Below, piece after piece: positions 54,428-64,000 of a DNA stretch of 64,000 nucleotides. A program made the translations under genes and the position numbers. The number at the start of each line of letters is the position of its first letter. The stretch's first letter is position 1. The notes under the pieces are model-generated. The model did not search any database and had not been told where the DNA came from. It was given only the letters and a program-made list of their open reading frames with translations. This stretch comes from Phellopilus nigrolimitatus (Eukaryota > Basidiomycota > Agaricomycetes > Hymenochaetales > Hymenochaetaceae), in the NCBI GenBank assembly GCA_021029095.1, contig JAJOHG010000015.1:310001-374000 (forward strand). Reading direction: 5' to 3'.

Positions 54428-55675
54428 TGCTCAGGGACACGGGGCATAGCACGGATCTGTCCGGATAAGCAACGAAATAGCTTAGCCGTCGTTATCGTCA
54501 TCTTGAGTACGGGGTTCGCAAGCGTCGAGGGGGGAGGGGGGGGAGTCAATCTATAACAGCGGGGTCGCGAGCGCAGACTGGCGCCAGTCGCGACAAACGA
54601 GCCTGAGGGGATGGGAGCCCCGTTAAGATGAGGAGGGAGGTTGGCAGGAAAGGAAGACGGTCTCCTGTTGAAATGCTGTGGGAACCCGGTTGGATGATAA
54701 TGAAGGAAGACCTCCGTCATCAGTTCACGGACGCCTGAGCGTATAGATAGGGCGTTGGACGTTTTGATTCGGCCGTTTCCAAAGTATGGCGTTGTCCAGC
54801 CATAACACCGCGCACACATTGTCAATACCATCTGCGTGCAACGGCTTGACCGACTCATTGAAGTGCAAGACAAGAACCTCGCGATACCAACGGGCGTGCT
54901 AAGAGTCGCGACTGGGCCGCAGCGCGTTAAAGTGCGTTTGGTCAACGTAGTCGCGCATTTTCTTCTTGGAATCCATTTCTTTCTCTTGATTGCGAGAACT
55001 AAAAGTTAATGGTACATGCGCCGGCCCCCAGCTAGCTATAGCGACCAGCTACAAGAAAGGATGGTGAATTTGAACCAGATTGGAGTGTAAGATAAGGTAG
55101 GCTTTGGTGCAGGAAGCGAAAGACGAAGGGGTTTTGAATAGGGACACGTAGAAAAACCATTGGTCGCGCCGCTACCATAATCATAAATAGCAAGAAAGAA
55201 ATGGCAAAGAAAGTGCAAGATGAGAGATGCAGGAACAAAACAATGATACAGCGAATGGGCCCGGAAAGGGGAATAAGGCTGCAGAGAAGATAAGCTAAAG
55301 GGTAAGATGGGACCAGAAAGAGGCTGAGGGCAAAAATTCTATAGCAGAGAGCGACTGGATATGGGGATCGTGAGCAGAACAAGAGAGCACAATGAACTTC
55401 GAATAGAACAGGTTGTAGATCAGAAGGAGAACAGCCCGAGGGGGGAGAGAAGAGAGGGTTAAGGGGGGATCGAGGGTATATATTAAAACAAGGGTTTGAA
55501 GGGCGATTGGGATGAAAAGACCATGCATAATCTACTCCAGATGATGGTAAGTCCAATTGTCCATGGCAGAGCCACATAAACGAAAATAAAACCCTTCAAT
55601 AGGGTTGAGTCCGAAAAGGTGGGAGGAAATGAAGAATAGGTCTGGCATAGACAGCATACCCTTGGCCTCGAGAGC
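54428..55675. other. Region with no clear gene; possible coding remnant at 54725-54976 (-)
   Basis: On the minus strand, 54976-54725 reads MDSKKKMRDYVDQTHFNALR, then a stop after RPSRDS, then stays open in the same frame through REVLVLHFNESVKPL and NVCAVLWLDNAILWKRPN. This looks like a decayed coding fragment but I cannot name it. Downstream, 55030-55600 is purine-rich on + and probably contains the 3' UTR of the membrane protein gene. A G-rich stretch lies at 54529-54543. Confidence 0.35.
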
Positions 55676-57153
55676 TCATCTTTCTTCTCTCCGGAGGTTC
55701 GTGTACGCCGGCGGGAGCTCGACCGTCTCCTCACCCTCTGGCTCGTCCGGAGCGCCCGCGTCCTCATGCTGGATGATATTTACCGGGCGCAGCGTCGGCC
55801 CCTGCGGCGTTTTCCGGCTCGCGTTCGACATCCCGCCCCACGCGCTCGTGCCAGCGCCCGACGTCGATGTCCCCGGCGTGTTGGGGCGGAGCAAGTCTCC
55901 GTCCGTGCTCGCGCTGACTGTCGACATGCGGCGCTCCGTCGAGGGCCGCAGCCCACCCGCGCCGTTGCCCACGCCGTACCCGTAGTGCGAGCCCGGGACG
56001 GTGCTGCCCACCTCGGAGTGCGCGGGCTCCGTGGGCACGATGTACGGCTCGGGCGCCGCGAGGTGCGCGATCTCGCCCTCGCGCGCGGAGTCGGGCCACT
56101 CGTTGTCCGTGAACAGGTCCGTGCGCTCCTTCGAGTGCTGGTTGTGGAAGCGCTTGCGCCGCCGGAAGAAGATCAACACGAGGATAAACGCGCAGATCAC
56201 GGCGACGCCGGCGACGACCCCGCCAGCAATCGGCCCTGCATTTGAATTGCTGCCGCCCCCGTTCTTGCTGCTCTCGGCCTCCTCCGTGCTCGTGGGGTAT
56301 GAGCCACCCGCAGGACTCCCTGCCGTCGACGATGGAGAACTGTTGTCTAAACACCCGGTGCTTGGATTTGTGCCCGCTGAGACGATGTACGACACGCTTC
56401 CCCCCGAACCAAGCCCCCTGTCGTCTCCCGCACCCAAAAATACTGTCGTTCCAGTACGCAGTTTTGGTGTCCAGTTGAAACCGACACCCTGGTTCGCAAC
56501 GGTCGTCGTGGAGCTGTAAGGGATATTAAACGATTCGCCGCCCGGGATGACGCCGTAGATGGTCGGGTTCCCCTTCACAAGGCTCGGATCCCACCAGATG
56601 CGCGTCGAGGTGCATTGAACAATTTGATTTGCGGGTTCGAGGTTGTAGAAAAAGTTCGGCTGCACGTTTGTTTTCGGGTCGAAGCAGGTAGCATCGGAAG
56701 AATTGGTGACGATCGCAGCCCCACTCGTTCCACCACTACCAAAAGTTTTGCTATCGCTCACCTGCGATCGTGTTGGATATTTAGCAAGACGAAAGAAAAA
56801 GACTGATAGAAATGCGGTCTCCTCACCACAATGATGAACTGGGAAAGCGCCGGATACTTCAGTTTGAAGGACACGGAGGTCGAGTCCCCATCGAAGGGCT
56901 GGTCGACGATAGTTCGGGCCTCGATTTCGTTTGGAAGTGGAGAGTTTCCGGAGGGCAAAATGAGGGCACGGTACGGAGGAGTTCCGCCGCTGCCCGTGAT
57001 AGATATTGAGAGGTTGGAGCATTGCTGGGGCGGCGAGTTGATGTTGAACGAGAAAGCGGAGACGAGCGGCATCCACGCCGCGACAGCGCCCGATGTCGCG
57101 AGCGCGTACATCGGCGAGAATCGGCGACTTGGCACCGTCGGAGACAACATCAT
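55676..57153 (-). CDS. Single-pass surface membrane protein with signal peptide
   Basis: The protein starts MMLSPTVPSRRFSPMYALAT and continues into a hydrophobic signal peptide (GAVAAWMPLVSAFSF). The extracellular part reads NSPPQQCSNLSISITGSGGT, PPYRALILPSGNSP, FDGDSTSVSFKLKYPALSQF, TNSSDATCFDPKTNVQPNFF, FNIPYSSTTTVANQGVGFNW and a Ser/Gly/Thr-rich stalk (STAGSPAGGSYPTSTEEAE). One transmembrane helix follows (GPIAGGVVAGVAVICAFILV), then a basic stop-transfer FFRRRKR and a Ser/Pro-rich cytosolic tail ending with the PPAY-type motif ELPPAYTNLRREER. One intron lies at about 56830-56762. The layout (ectodomain, Ser/Thr stalk, single helix, tail) is common for basidiomycete cell-surface or wall-sensor-like proteins. 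No catalytic domain is seen. The PPxY motif could recruit a WW-domain ubiquitin ligase (inference). Confidence 0.75.
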
Positions 57154-58446
57154 CAAGAGACGACGATGGTGGTGGACGAAAGGAAAAGAAGTGACAGGAT
57201 AGCGTGTGCGTCGAGCACTGCCGCCGTATACTAGCCGAACTTTCACTCGTGGCGTGGAGTAGGAGGCCTTGTCCGCTTGCACTTGTAAGCAATTGAGTTA
57301 TGCACGTCAGAATATTATCGATGACTGTAAATTCAGACGAAATCGACAGACAATGAAATCGTCGACGAAACAAGAAAAGAAAAGGAGGAGAAAATAGAGA
57401 AAATAATGTGAAGGATAGGAGTACTCGGTGAGTTTAAACCGCGCGTCACGTTTCCGAAAGCGGACGAACAACCGATCCTCGCTGATCCCCTCGCTAACGA
57501 CGACGGGTGGCAAGCGGTGGCAAGCGGCGGCAACGGCGGCCGCTCATTTCCTCCGCTGCCATTTCATCACCGTCCACCCTCAAACATATCGAATTATCGA
57601 CGACCTTCGTCGTAAGCGCAGCAATTCTGGGCCTTTTTTCGGCCTATTTTCTACCGCATCGACATTATGGAATCCTGACGGAAGCTTTTCTCACGGTATA
57701 CTGGTTATTGATCGAGAATCTTTATTAACACAGCTGTAATGATTGCCACAGCCTTCTTGATTGAGCCTGCAAGATTGACGATACCTCTATGCACGACTAA
57801 ATATGACTGCATAACTTTATACTGCGCATTTAAAAAGGGACCACTTGACGCTCGTCTCCTTGACCTGTTTAGAATGCGCTGCCATCTCCATATTGCATAG
57901 AGCATTTGCATGTTGTGCATTGCCGCGCATACCCACTCACGCACAGCTTTATCTTAAAGTCCTCGCCTCGCCTGGGTTTTGAGCGCGTGCTCACAAATTA
58001 CACGTGCGAGTTTACGCCGTGTTCCTCCATGAAAAGCAGCTCCAAGACAGGCCGTAGTCGTGTACGACCTACTACATGTTTTCCCCTCGTAATTCGTAAT
58101 TGCATCGGCGATCAGTAATTGTTCCCGTACTATACGAAATTCTTTGCAAGCATGGCAGACACATATCTTTCATGGAATATACCAAGTCAGGTATTGATTG
58201 TTGTTCTCCGCGATTTTCGTCCCATTGTGGCTTTTGCGGTCGAACTTCAACACGGGCCTGACACGGATAGCGAAACTACCGTATTATACCACAGAATACC
58301 TGCTACACTGCCTCAACACTTTATTGTGGTCAGCTGGAGTCCATGCGGGTCCAGATTTATTTGTGCTTGGTGTTTCCGGGTGATGCCGGGCTCGCACAAT
58401 ATGCTTTTGCCTACGTGGTGGACTACTAGGCAAAACAATGTGGTTG
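57154..58446. other. Intergenic region upstream of the surface protein and tRNA-Cys
   Basis: This 1.3-kb stretch shows no supportable gene. The frames at 57428 and 57507 begin with GTG, not ATG. Frames over 58119-58715 merely cross the tRNA gene. It presumably contains the promoter of the membrane protein gene. Confidence 0.45.
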
Positions 58447-58517
58447 GGAGTAATAGCTCAGTGGTAGAGCGTGGGATTGCAGATCCTAAGGCCGGGTGTT
58501 CGACCCACTCTTGCTCC
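58447..58517 (+). tRNA. tRNA-Cys (GCA)
   Basis: This is a 71-nt intronless cloverleaf. The acceptor stem GGAGTAA pairs with TTGCTCC, the D arm is GCTC/GAGC, and the anticodon stem TGGGA/TCCTA has loop TTGCAGA with anticodon GCA. The T arm is GGGTG/CACTC with loop TTCGACC. The A box (TAGCTCAGTGG) and B box (GGTGTTCGACC) are recognisable. CCA is not encoded. An identical gene lies at 60294-60364 on the other strand. Confidence 0.93.
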
Positions 58518-58742
58518 TTCCGATACTTATCCCCTTTTTTCCGTGTATATAATAAGATCATATTTTGTCGCCTTTTAGGTCTTCGCACTTTTTGCGACGC
58601 GCACAACATCGAAGACATCGAGTTTGATTCGAAAGCGAGATGCAATTTCTTTTTTGTATTACAACCGAGGCCAGCTGCCAGGGCAGCGATTACCGGAGTA
58701 ACGAACAAGATATAAATAAAAAACGTGGATTCTCCTGTCCGT

Positions 58743-59828
58743 TTATTTTCCTGTGCCCTCCACTCTCCACTTTGCCAGCACGTTGAGTGCACGGTTTCCA
58801 GAAAAGACGGTCAATAGTCCGAGGACCGCGCCGTACGCCAGGACCTGTCCCAGGCGGAGGGCGACCCAGTACCACAGTAAAAGTCCCTCGAACGCCCCAA
58901 GGAGCGAGATGAAGGTCAGAATCTGGGGCGAGAAGAGGTGCGGCACCTTGTGCGGCACTTGCGATAGCTGTGTCATGAGAGAATAGGGGGGGAAGGAACA
59001 AGAAAAGAGAGTAATTAGAAACACACAATAATATAGAACTGTCAAAGGAGTATGAGAGCGGATGGCTTACCAGAGGGAGAAGCACGAGCCAGGGGGAGAG
59101 GACGACAGCCACGAAGACAGCACTGATGAACTGCGGCGGGGACTTGGGGTCCGGGCGGAAGGTGTGCACGATCTCGGGGCGCACGTGGAAGGCCGGCTCG
59201 TCCTGGTGCTGCGGCGCGGGCGCCGACGCGGGGAGCACGAGGTCGAAGAGGTACACTTGGAGCGGGTCGTGCACGAACGACCCCAGGATTAATGACACGC
59301 GCAGGGGCGCAGTGCCCGTCGGAGGGAGGGTGATCGGCGGGCGCAACATATTCTGAAAATCCGCATAACGTAGTGGAATGTAAATGATCAGTTTTGCAAA
59401 AGACGCGAACACGTTCGTCAAGCTGAAACGTACGAGCTCGTACTTCGCCTTCCCGCCTGAGCTCACGCGCACGGGCTGGATGCCCTCCTCGCCCGTCTCC
59501 TCGTCATAGAAGCGGAGGAACGTTTGATGCGGCTGCACGCCCTTGCCGTCCTTCGCCTTTTCGGTGATGGCAAAAGTCAATTTGAGCGAGTCTCTCGGCC
59601 CAAGAGTCAAGGGCGTCGCTGGTGGTTTGCCTCCGACATTGAGTCTATGTGTAGACCGAGCGTAAGCATGGTCCAATGATGCGAGACTCAAGATGACACG
59701 TACGTGTCTGAGTGTAGCTGGGAGCCGTCTGAGGACGAGATGGAGAGGCGAGCGGAATGGACTGCGAGCTGCGCTGCGCTAGCAACGGCAGCGAGGATGG
59801 GCAGCAGGAGGAAAGAGCGAACCATCAT
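58743..59828 (-). CDS. SWP1: Oligosaccharyltransferase subunit Swp1/ribophorin II
   Basis: This is the delta/ribophorin II subunit of the ER oligosaccharyltransferase, which attaches N-glycans to nascent proteins. It starts with MM at 59828-59823 and the signal peptide VRSFLLLPILAAVASAA, then QLAVHSARLSISSSDGSQLH. After an intron come LNVGGKPPATPLTLGPRDSL, KLTFAIT, FLRFYDEETGEEGIQPVRVS and SGGKAKYEL. After an 81-bp intron come NMLRPPITLPPTGTAPLRVS, LILGSFVHDPLQVYLFDLVL, AFHVRPEIVHTFRPDPKSPP and a C-terminal set of three hydrophobic helices (FISAVFVAVVLSPWLVLLPL, TFISLLGAFEGLLLWYWVAL, YGAVLGLLTVFSGNRALNVL), stop at 58745-58743. Length and topology match the family. It is bracketed by inverted tRNA-Cys genes. 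Confidence 0.9.
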
Positions 59829-60293
59829 GGAATACAGCGGCGCAGAAAGCACAAACGCGTATACGGTGATCGAGACGCAAGTTACGCCCGGAAAGGAAGC
59901 GATGTCGTGGCAGTCACAAATTGTTTACATAAGTCAATAAGAAAAATATGATCAGAGCATGTACACACCCAATCGATTATTGCCCTCGTCTAACACATAT
60001 GGCTGAATTTTGTTAAGGCTGAATTATACAATGAGTGACAGTTATGCCAGGAGCATTCTATGAAATTCGTGAGACATGTTGTTCACAGTGTCAATTTAAT
60101 ATAAATTTTTGAGAACAAGGCTTCCGTTGCGTCCGCAAAGTCCTTTAGATACGTGTGACGCTGTTAGATATGGCGCGTCAAGAGGTGAATCAGGTGTCTA
60201 AAGGAGGTGTATAGTATATGTTCGTATTAATTAGGAATGAATGCTTAGGTATTAAAAACAAAGACCCCTTAAAAAGGTCGACATTTTCAACAA

Positions 60294-60364
60294 GGAGCAA
60301 GAGTGGGTCGAACACCCGGCCTTAGGATCTGCAATCCCACGCTCTACCACTGAGCTATTACTCC
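60294..60364 (-). tRNA. tRNA-Cys (GCA), second identical copy
   Basis: This is the reverse complement of the same 71-nt cloverleaf found at 58447-58517, identical except for one base in the acceptor stem region if present at all by eye. The 5' flank TGGTTG is shared as well, giving an inverted repeat of about 77 bp. The two genes converge and flank SWP1. Confidence 0.92.
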
Positions 60365-63300
60365 CAACCAAAGTGAACCTCAAAATGAGTCGCTATAATG
60401 AGATTTGTCCTAATTAATACTTGTTAAAGGCCAAGTGAGGTCGGCCAACTTCGGAGTCATATAAGTGAAGTATTAGTCTCATTCCAGATCTGAGATAGAT
60501 GATTTTGGAGAAGGATATTGTGCCAGCCTGATCAGAACATTGGGATGAAGTTGAGGAGGGCGACGAAATAATTCAGAACAACGACAGAAGGCGCCGGAAG
60601 ACATGGTCATCAGGGCTCAAATATGTTCAGGTCTGAATTCACGCCCGCATCACAAACTACTGCGTCCGGCGTCTTCAATGCGGTACACCATGGGGCATTC
60701 AAGAGCATCGTTTTATTTATACTTGTACGGACACATCTGGGCAGTGCGGCCGCGCGACAAGCACTGCTGTCTGGCAGGTTACGGCTGGCGCAAAAAGACA
60801 ACACTCTTTTTGAGCTTATTCAGCAGTTCGGATGGACATTCAGAATACTCACTTTTGCGAAGGCAGCCGCCGGCCGAGCTTAACTGTATTATTTTCAGCC
60901 ACCGCGCGCTTCAGTCGAGGCTGTCGAGGGTATCTAAGAGTCTCATAGATGTCTTCATTAGCTAGAAGTTAGTCCTTAGCATGAGACCTACTAAAGGCTT
61001 CCGAGACAGATTTATGGAGACGTTTACATACTCTGCATCCGTACATTTATATGACATCACCGAGGCAAAGAAAACCTGGAGATATATTACCCCGGAGGAC
61101 AAAGTCTCGTCGGCCATTGAAGCACTTCATAGAGGTGAAAGTTGCTCGAGACTGATCATGAATACGAAATAAAGTTAATTAACATTTATTAGACAGTTTT
61201 CAAACGCAGAAAAAAGTTGATATCGCAGACCTCACATACTCAGTAAGAAGAGGGCTCCGGAGACCTTCGCCGGGTTCATAAAACTCACGAACCACCTGGA
61301 AAGCTCCCGTCCCTTCTTTCTTATGCCAAAGACTACGAGGTTGAATAGGAGCGAAAGGCCTCGGAATGAAGGCGGCTCATTGAGTCCAGTTATAGAACAG
61401 AAGTATTCGGACGGCGGCACTAGGACGTTTTATGGCTATTCAAGAATGGAGGTGGTCATAGAAACATTTGTGCGAGCGAGCTAGGGTCTGCAGATTCGTA
61501 TTCTTCGTGTCAGATGAGCAGCGAGGTCAATCCCGGCCGTCGAGTATATAGGCAGACGGAGATATAATACAGCACATAGGTTCTGGTTCTTCTTACATCG
61601 TTTTCGGCTTATAATCCAGTATATCCAAAGCCTTAATCTTTAAGTTACGAAAAGAAGGTGCGCCGAAGACTGAATTTGTTGTAACAGATAAGCACAGGCC
61701 GTATCAAATTTAGACTGTGCTCACATGGAAAACCTTGGATACGATCATCAATGAAGCCCCAGTGAGGAATAAAATTCCTTCGTAAGACTAGAAGTGCCAA
61801 GCTTACGGCTGCAATGTTCATGTAGTCGAGTCCCGGTGCAGTTGACATAAATACACGCCATAAAGCTAATAGACCTTTGATCCCGAGGAGCGGCGAGGAG
61901 CGTCATATCAGCGGCGTCAGAATTTGTCAATTAGTGCTTTTTCTAGAGAACCTCACAACGTACCATACAGACAATCGATGGAACTGCGCAGGTGATCCCT
62001 TTTTCTATTGTCGGTGGGCAAATGCTTGATGATTCCCCAAGGTTCACACGCCTGCGTGGCACGAAACGCGCTGTTCTCGCTAAGACTTTTTTACGACCTG
62101 CATAATAAGAGTAGTAAAAGGACGTATATCTGCGTCAAGCTCAAGTATGTGGTCTAATGATCGCAGCCGCAAAGATGACTGCCCTTAGGACGTCACAGCG
62201 GGCTCCCTTATAGTTCCTAGATCGAATAAATCCGGATCGCAGATACCAAGTACGGAAGAATCGGGATCAAGCGGACACAAATACTTGATTGACAGAAATC
62301 GCGAAAAATGCGCACCAGATGACACTGCAGGCGTTGTCAGCGGAAATGTCACAAAGCGTGGGCTAGTTCGGAGACAGATCGAGGGCGACAAGTACAATTA
62401 TGCCAAAATCACGCAGATTTTGTGAGCATTGTCGTTTCCACACGGGGTACTGATAATAGATCTTTGCCTTCCGTAATTCCGTATTCAGCACTTTCCGGAT
62501 GAGCGTTCAGTGACTTTTCAAAAGTCCAGGCATACTTATTCGTATATAATACTGGCGCTGTTCATTCTCGCACAGTGTTCTGCTGGACCTGTGTCTGGGT
62601 GAAGTTACGCTGGACAGCGAACCAACCCATGAGGCGAGGTCGCAATGCGTTAGCAACGTTCACATGCAAATAGCAAGCCAGAAGAACGGGCTTCTGTCTA
62701 AGTCAAGTGCCGGACCAGACCATGAGAAGCCATCGTCGGAGACAAGTAAAAGTATCTGAAGGAATGCCCGTACATGCACGAGTCTTCGGTCCAAGCAAGG
62801 TCGTCAATGGTCATCTAGTGCGATGTAGAATCGATAGTCCTCTGAGGGAGCTGAGAAGAGGGGGTTGGGGGTGGCTCGAATTGCTGTAGACTCGTAAAAC
62901 TAGGCTTTGAAGGAATGCTCGATCTAAGGTTTTCTTCAACTCCTTACGACGAGGTTTACGTACTTCGGTGCGAGTCACATCTAAAGAAGACAATAGCTTC
63001 AGTTCCTCGACAGAGGGACATTGGTGCGATAGCCATTCAATGACTAGCACAAGGAACCAGTAAACTGGAGTAGAACACTCCGTTATTGTTCGCATCGAAA
63101 GGACTATTGCAAATCGGCTCCTTCAGCATCGGCGTCAAGAAATCGCCTGTTTCACCACGGAGAACAAACCCGCCAGGGTAGCCATAGCGAGCCACCTTCA
63201 AGAAGTACCAGATAATAGCGCTAGTTAAGGAGCGTGTACACAATGAAGTTGCGGACCTGGAGAGATACGTGTCCGAGTAAGCCCCTGTCACACTTGCACC

Positions 63301-63678
63301 GGCGTGCCTCACAGCAAGGTGACCGCTTCGGGAAGACAAAGAAAGGATCGACGCAGCTCGCTTAGGAGCTCAGCTCGGCCGAAACCGAACGGACACCTTG
63401 AGCTCTTCTTCACATGCACACGGAGAACTTCTGGAGGCGAAAACGCGGCCATTCAACGGTAGACGATGGCTGCCACGGTGGCGCAAAAAGACGCCAGTAC
63501 TAGTGAACGTGCGGGAAGAAGCCATTTCAACAGTAATGACCAATCTTCTCTAGTTTGAACCCAAATAAAAATAAGCACGGGTCCGTGTTCCCTCTCTTTC
63601 CGTCTCGGTCTCAAAGTTCAGTCAGTTGCGCGCCGTCTGTAATGGCAGGCCAAGTATCTCACGCGCAATGACCTCGGT
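60365..63678. other. 3.3-kb region without a recognisable gene
   Basis: Open frames are short and scattered: 60603-60965 and 60623-60883 (+) overlap in different frames, 60981-61172 (+) reads VHLYDITEAKKTWRYITPED, and 62811-63095 (-) has no motif. None shows a family signature or a convincing exon chain. Base composition is close to even, unlike the GC-rich block at 41-53 kb. It could be a degraded gene or old transposon remains, but I see no terminal repeats. Confidence 0.4.
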
Positions 63679-64000
63679 TCAGCTTCGCCCAGACCGGCGC
63701 GCGGCGAGGGTCTCCCGAACCCTCTTCTCGCGTTTTTTGCGCCGAACTTCCTTCTCGCGCTTCTTCTGCTGCGTGTTCGAGACATCGTCGCCGTCCTTCC
63801 CCTCCTCTTCCGCCCGCTTAACGTACGCCTCAATGGCCCGTTCCATCTCCCTTTGCACGACCTTCTCTGCATCTGCGTCTGCATCGGTGCCCCTGAGCTC
63901 CCACTGGAAGTCGAAGCCCCAACCACCACGCTGCAGTTCGGCTCCAGATTCGTAGTTATTGATCCCGGGTGTATGTTTTGCAGAATCAGCTGGGGACGCC
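63679..64000 (-). CDS. C-terminal part of an unidentified charged protein (5' end outside window)
   Basis: On the minus strand a frame open from the window edge reads SAKHTPGINNYESGAELQRG, GWGFDFQWELRGTDADADAE, KVVQREMERAIEAYVKRAEE and EGKDGDDVSNTQQ, then a Lys/Arg/Glu-rich tail KKREKEVRRKKREKRVRETL. It stops with TGA at 63681-63679 after ARRSGRS. The biased, alternating charge suggests a helical, possibly nucleic-acid- or nucleolus-associated tail (inference). No start is visible and I do not recognise the family. The other open frame here (63618-63929) is its shadow. Confidence 0.45.
   Translation of the reverse strand, partial: ASPADSAKHTPGINNYESGAELQRGGWGFDFQWELRGTDADADAEKVVQREMERAIEAYVKRAEEEGKDGDDVSNTQQKKREKEVRRKKREKRVRETLAARRSGRS

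Noticed and set aside
57428..57739. Small hydrophobic reading frames that looked like a short membrane protein
   Set aside because: Both frames (57428 and 57507) begin at GTG, overlap each other and have no family motif.
58119..58715. 198-codon + strand frame over the tRNA-Cys gene
   Set aside because: It runs straight through the tRNA and has no protein motif; the tRNA explains the conserved part.

Overview
The window is nuclear DNA from a filamentous basidiomycete, most likely an Agaricomycete. Almost every gene is broken by many short (about 50-80 bp) GT-AG introns, genes are packed on both strands, the proteome includes lineage-typical FunK1 kinases and P450s, and the histone, Swp1, Rpb11 and Atp10 proteins are of fungal type. 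No prokaryotic operons, CRISPR arrays, rRNA or phage genes were seen.

Layout. 1-5082 (-): condensin subunit 1, running off the left edge. 5083-22833: the most unusual part, a tandem array of four fungal-specific FunK1-type kinase genes (three full length, one 5'-truncated), all on +. It is interleaved on - with one intact secreted GH47 alpha-1,2-mannosidase gene and two decayed GH47 relics. A kinase + GH47 tail-to-tail segment appears to have been duplicated as a unit and then damaged by point mutation, deletion and insertion, including a 435-bp TA-flanked inverted-repeat element (8992-9426). A conserved-hypothetical gene (13429-14935) sits inside the array, and its last exon runs into a GH47 relic.

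22834-36533: housekeeping block with a divergent H2B/H2A pair, a PIN-like/auxin-efflux-family carrier, a Bsc6-like MFS transporter, a short-chain dehydrogenase, ribosomal protein uL15 and Pol II subunit Rpb11. 36732-43789: a P450 cluster with two apparently functional paralogues flanking a P450 relic. 44519-53308: a very GC-rich block with a GT61-like type II membrane glycosyltransferase divergent from a TPT-family transporter, a bHLH-leucine-zipper regulator, a second H2A gene and ATP10. The ATP10 terminal exon has been duplicated in tandem (about 773-bp unit).

55676-60364: a single-pass surface protein and SWP1 (oligosaccharyltransferase subunit), the latter bracketed by two identical, inverted tRNA-Cys(GCA) genes. 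60365-63678 has no recognisable gene. The 3' end of an unidentified charged protein gene enters from the right edge. Several genes touch protein glycosylation or nucleotide-sugar/phosphate transport (GH47, GT61-like, TPT, Swp1), but they are scattered and I do not claim a cluster. The best candidates for something new are the FunK1 array, whose N-terminal region carries a PD...ExK-like pattern, and its mosaic co-evolution with the GH47 gene.
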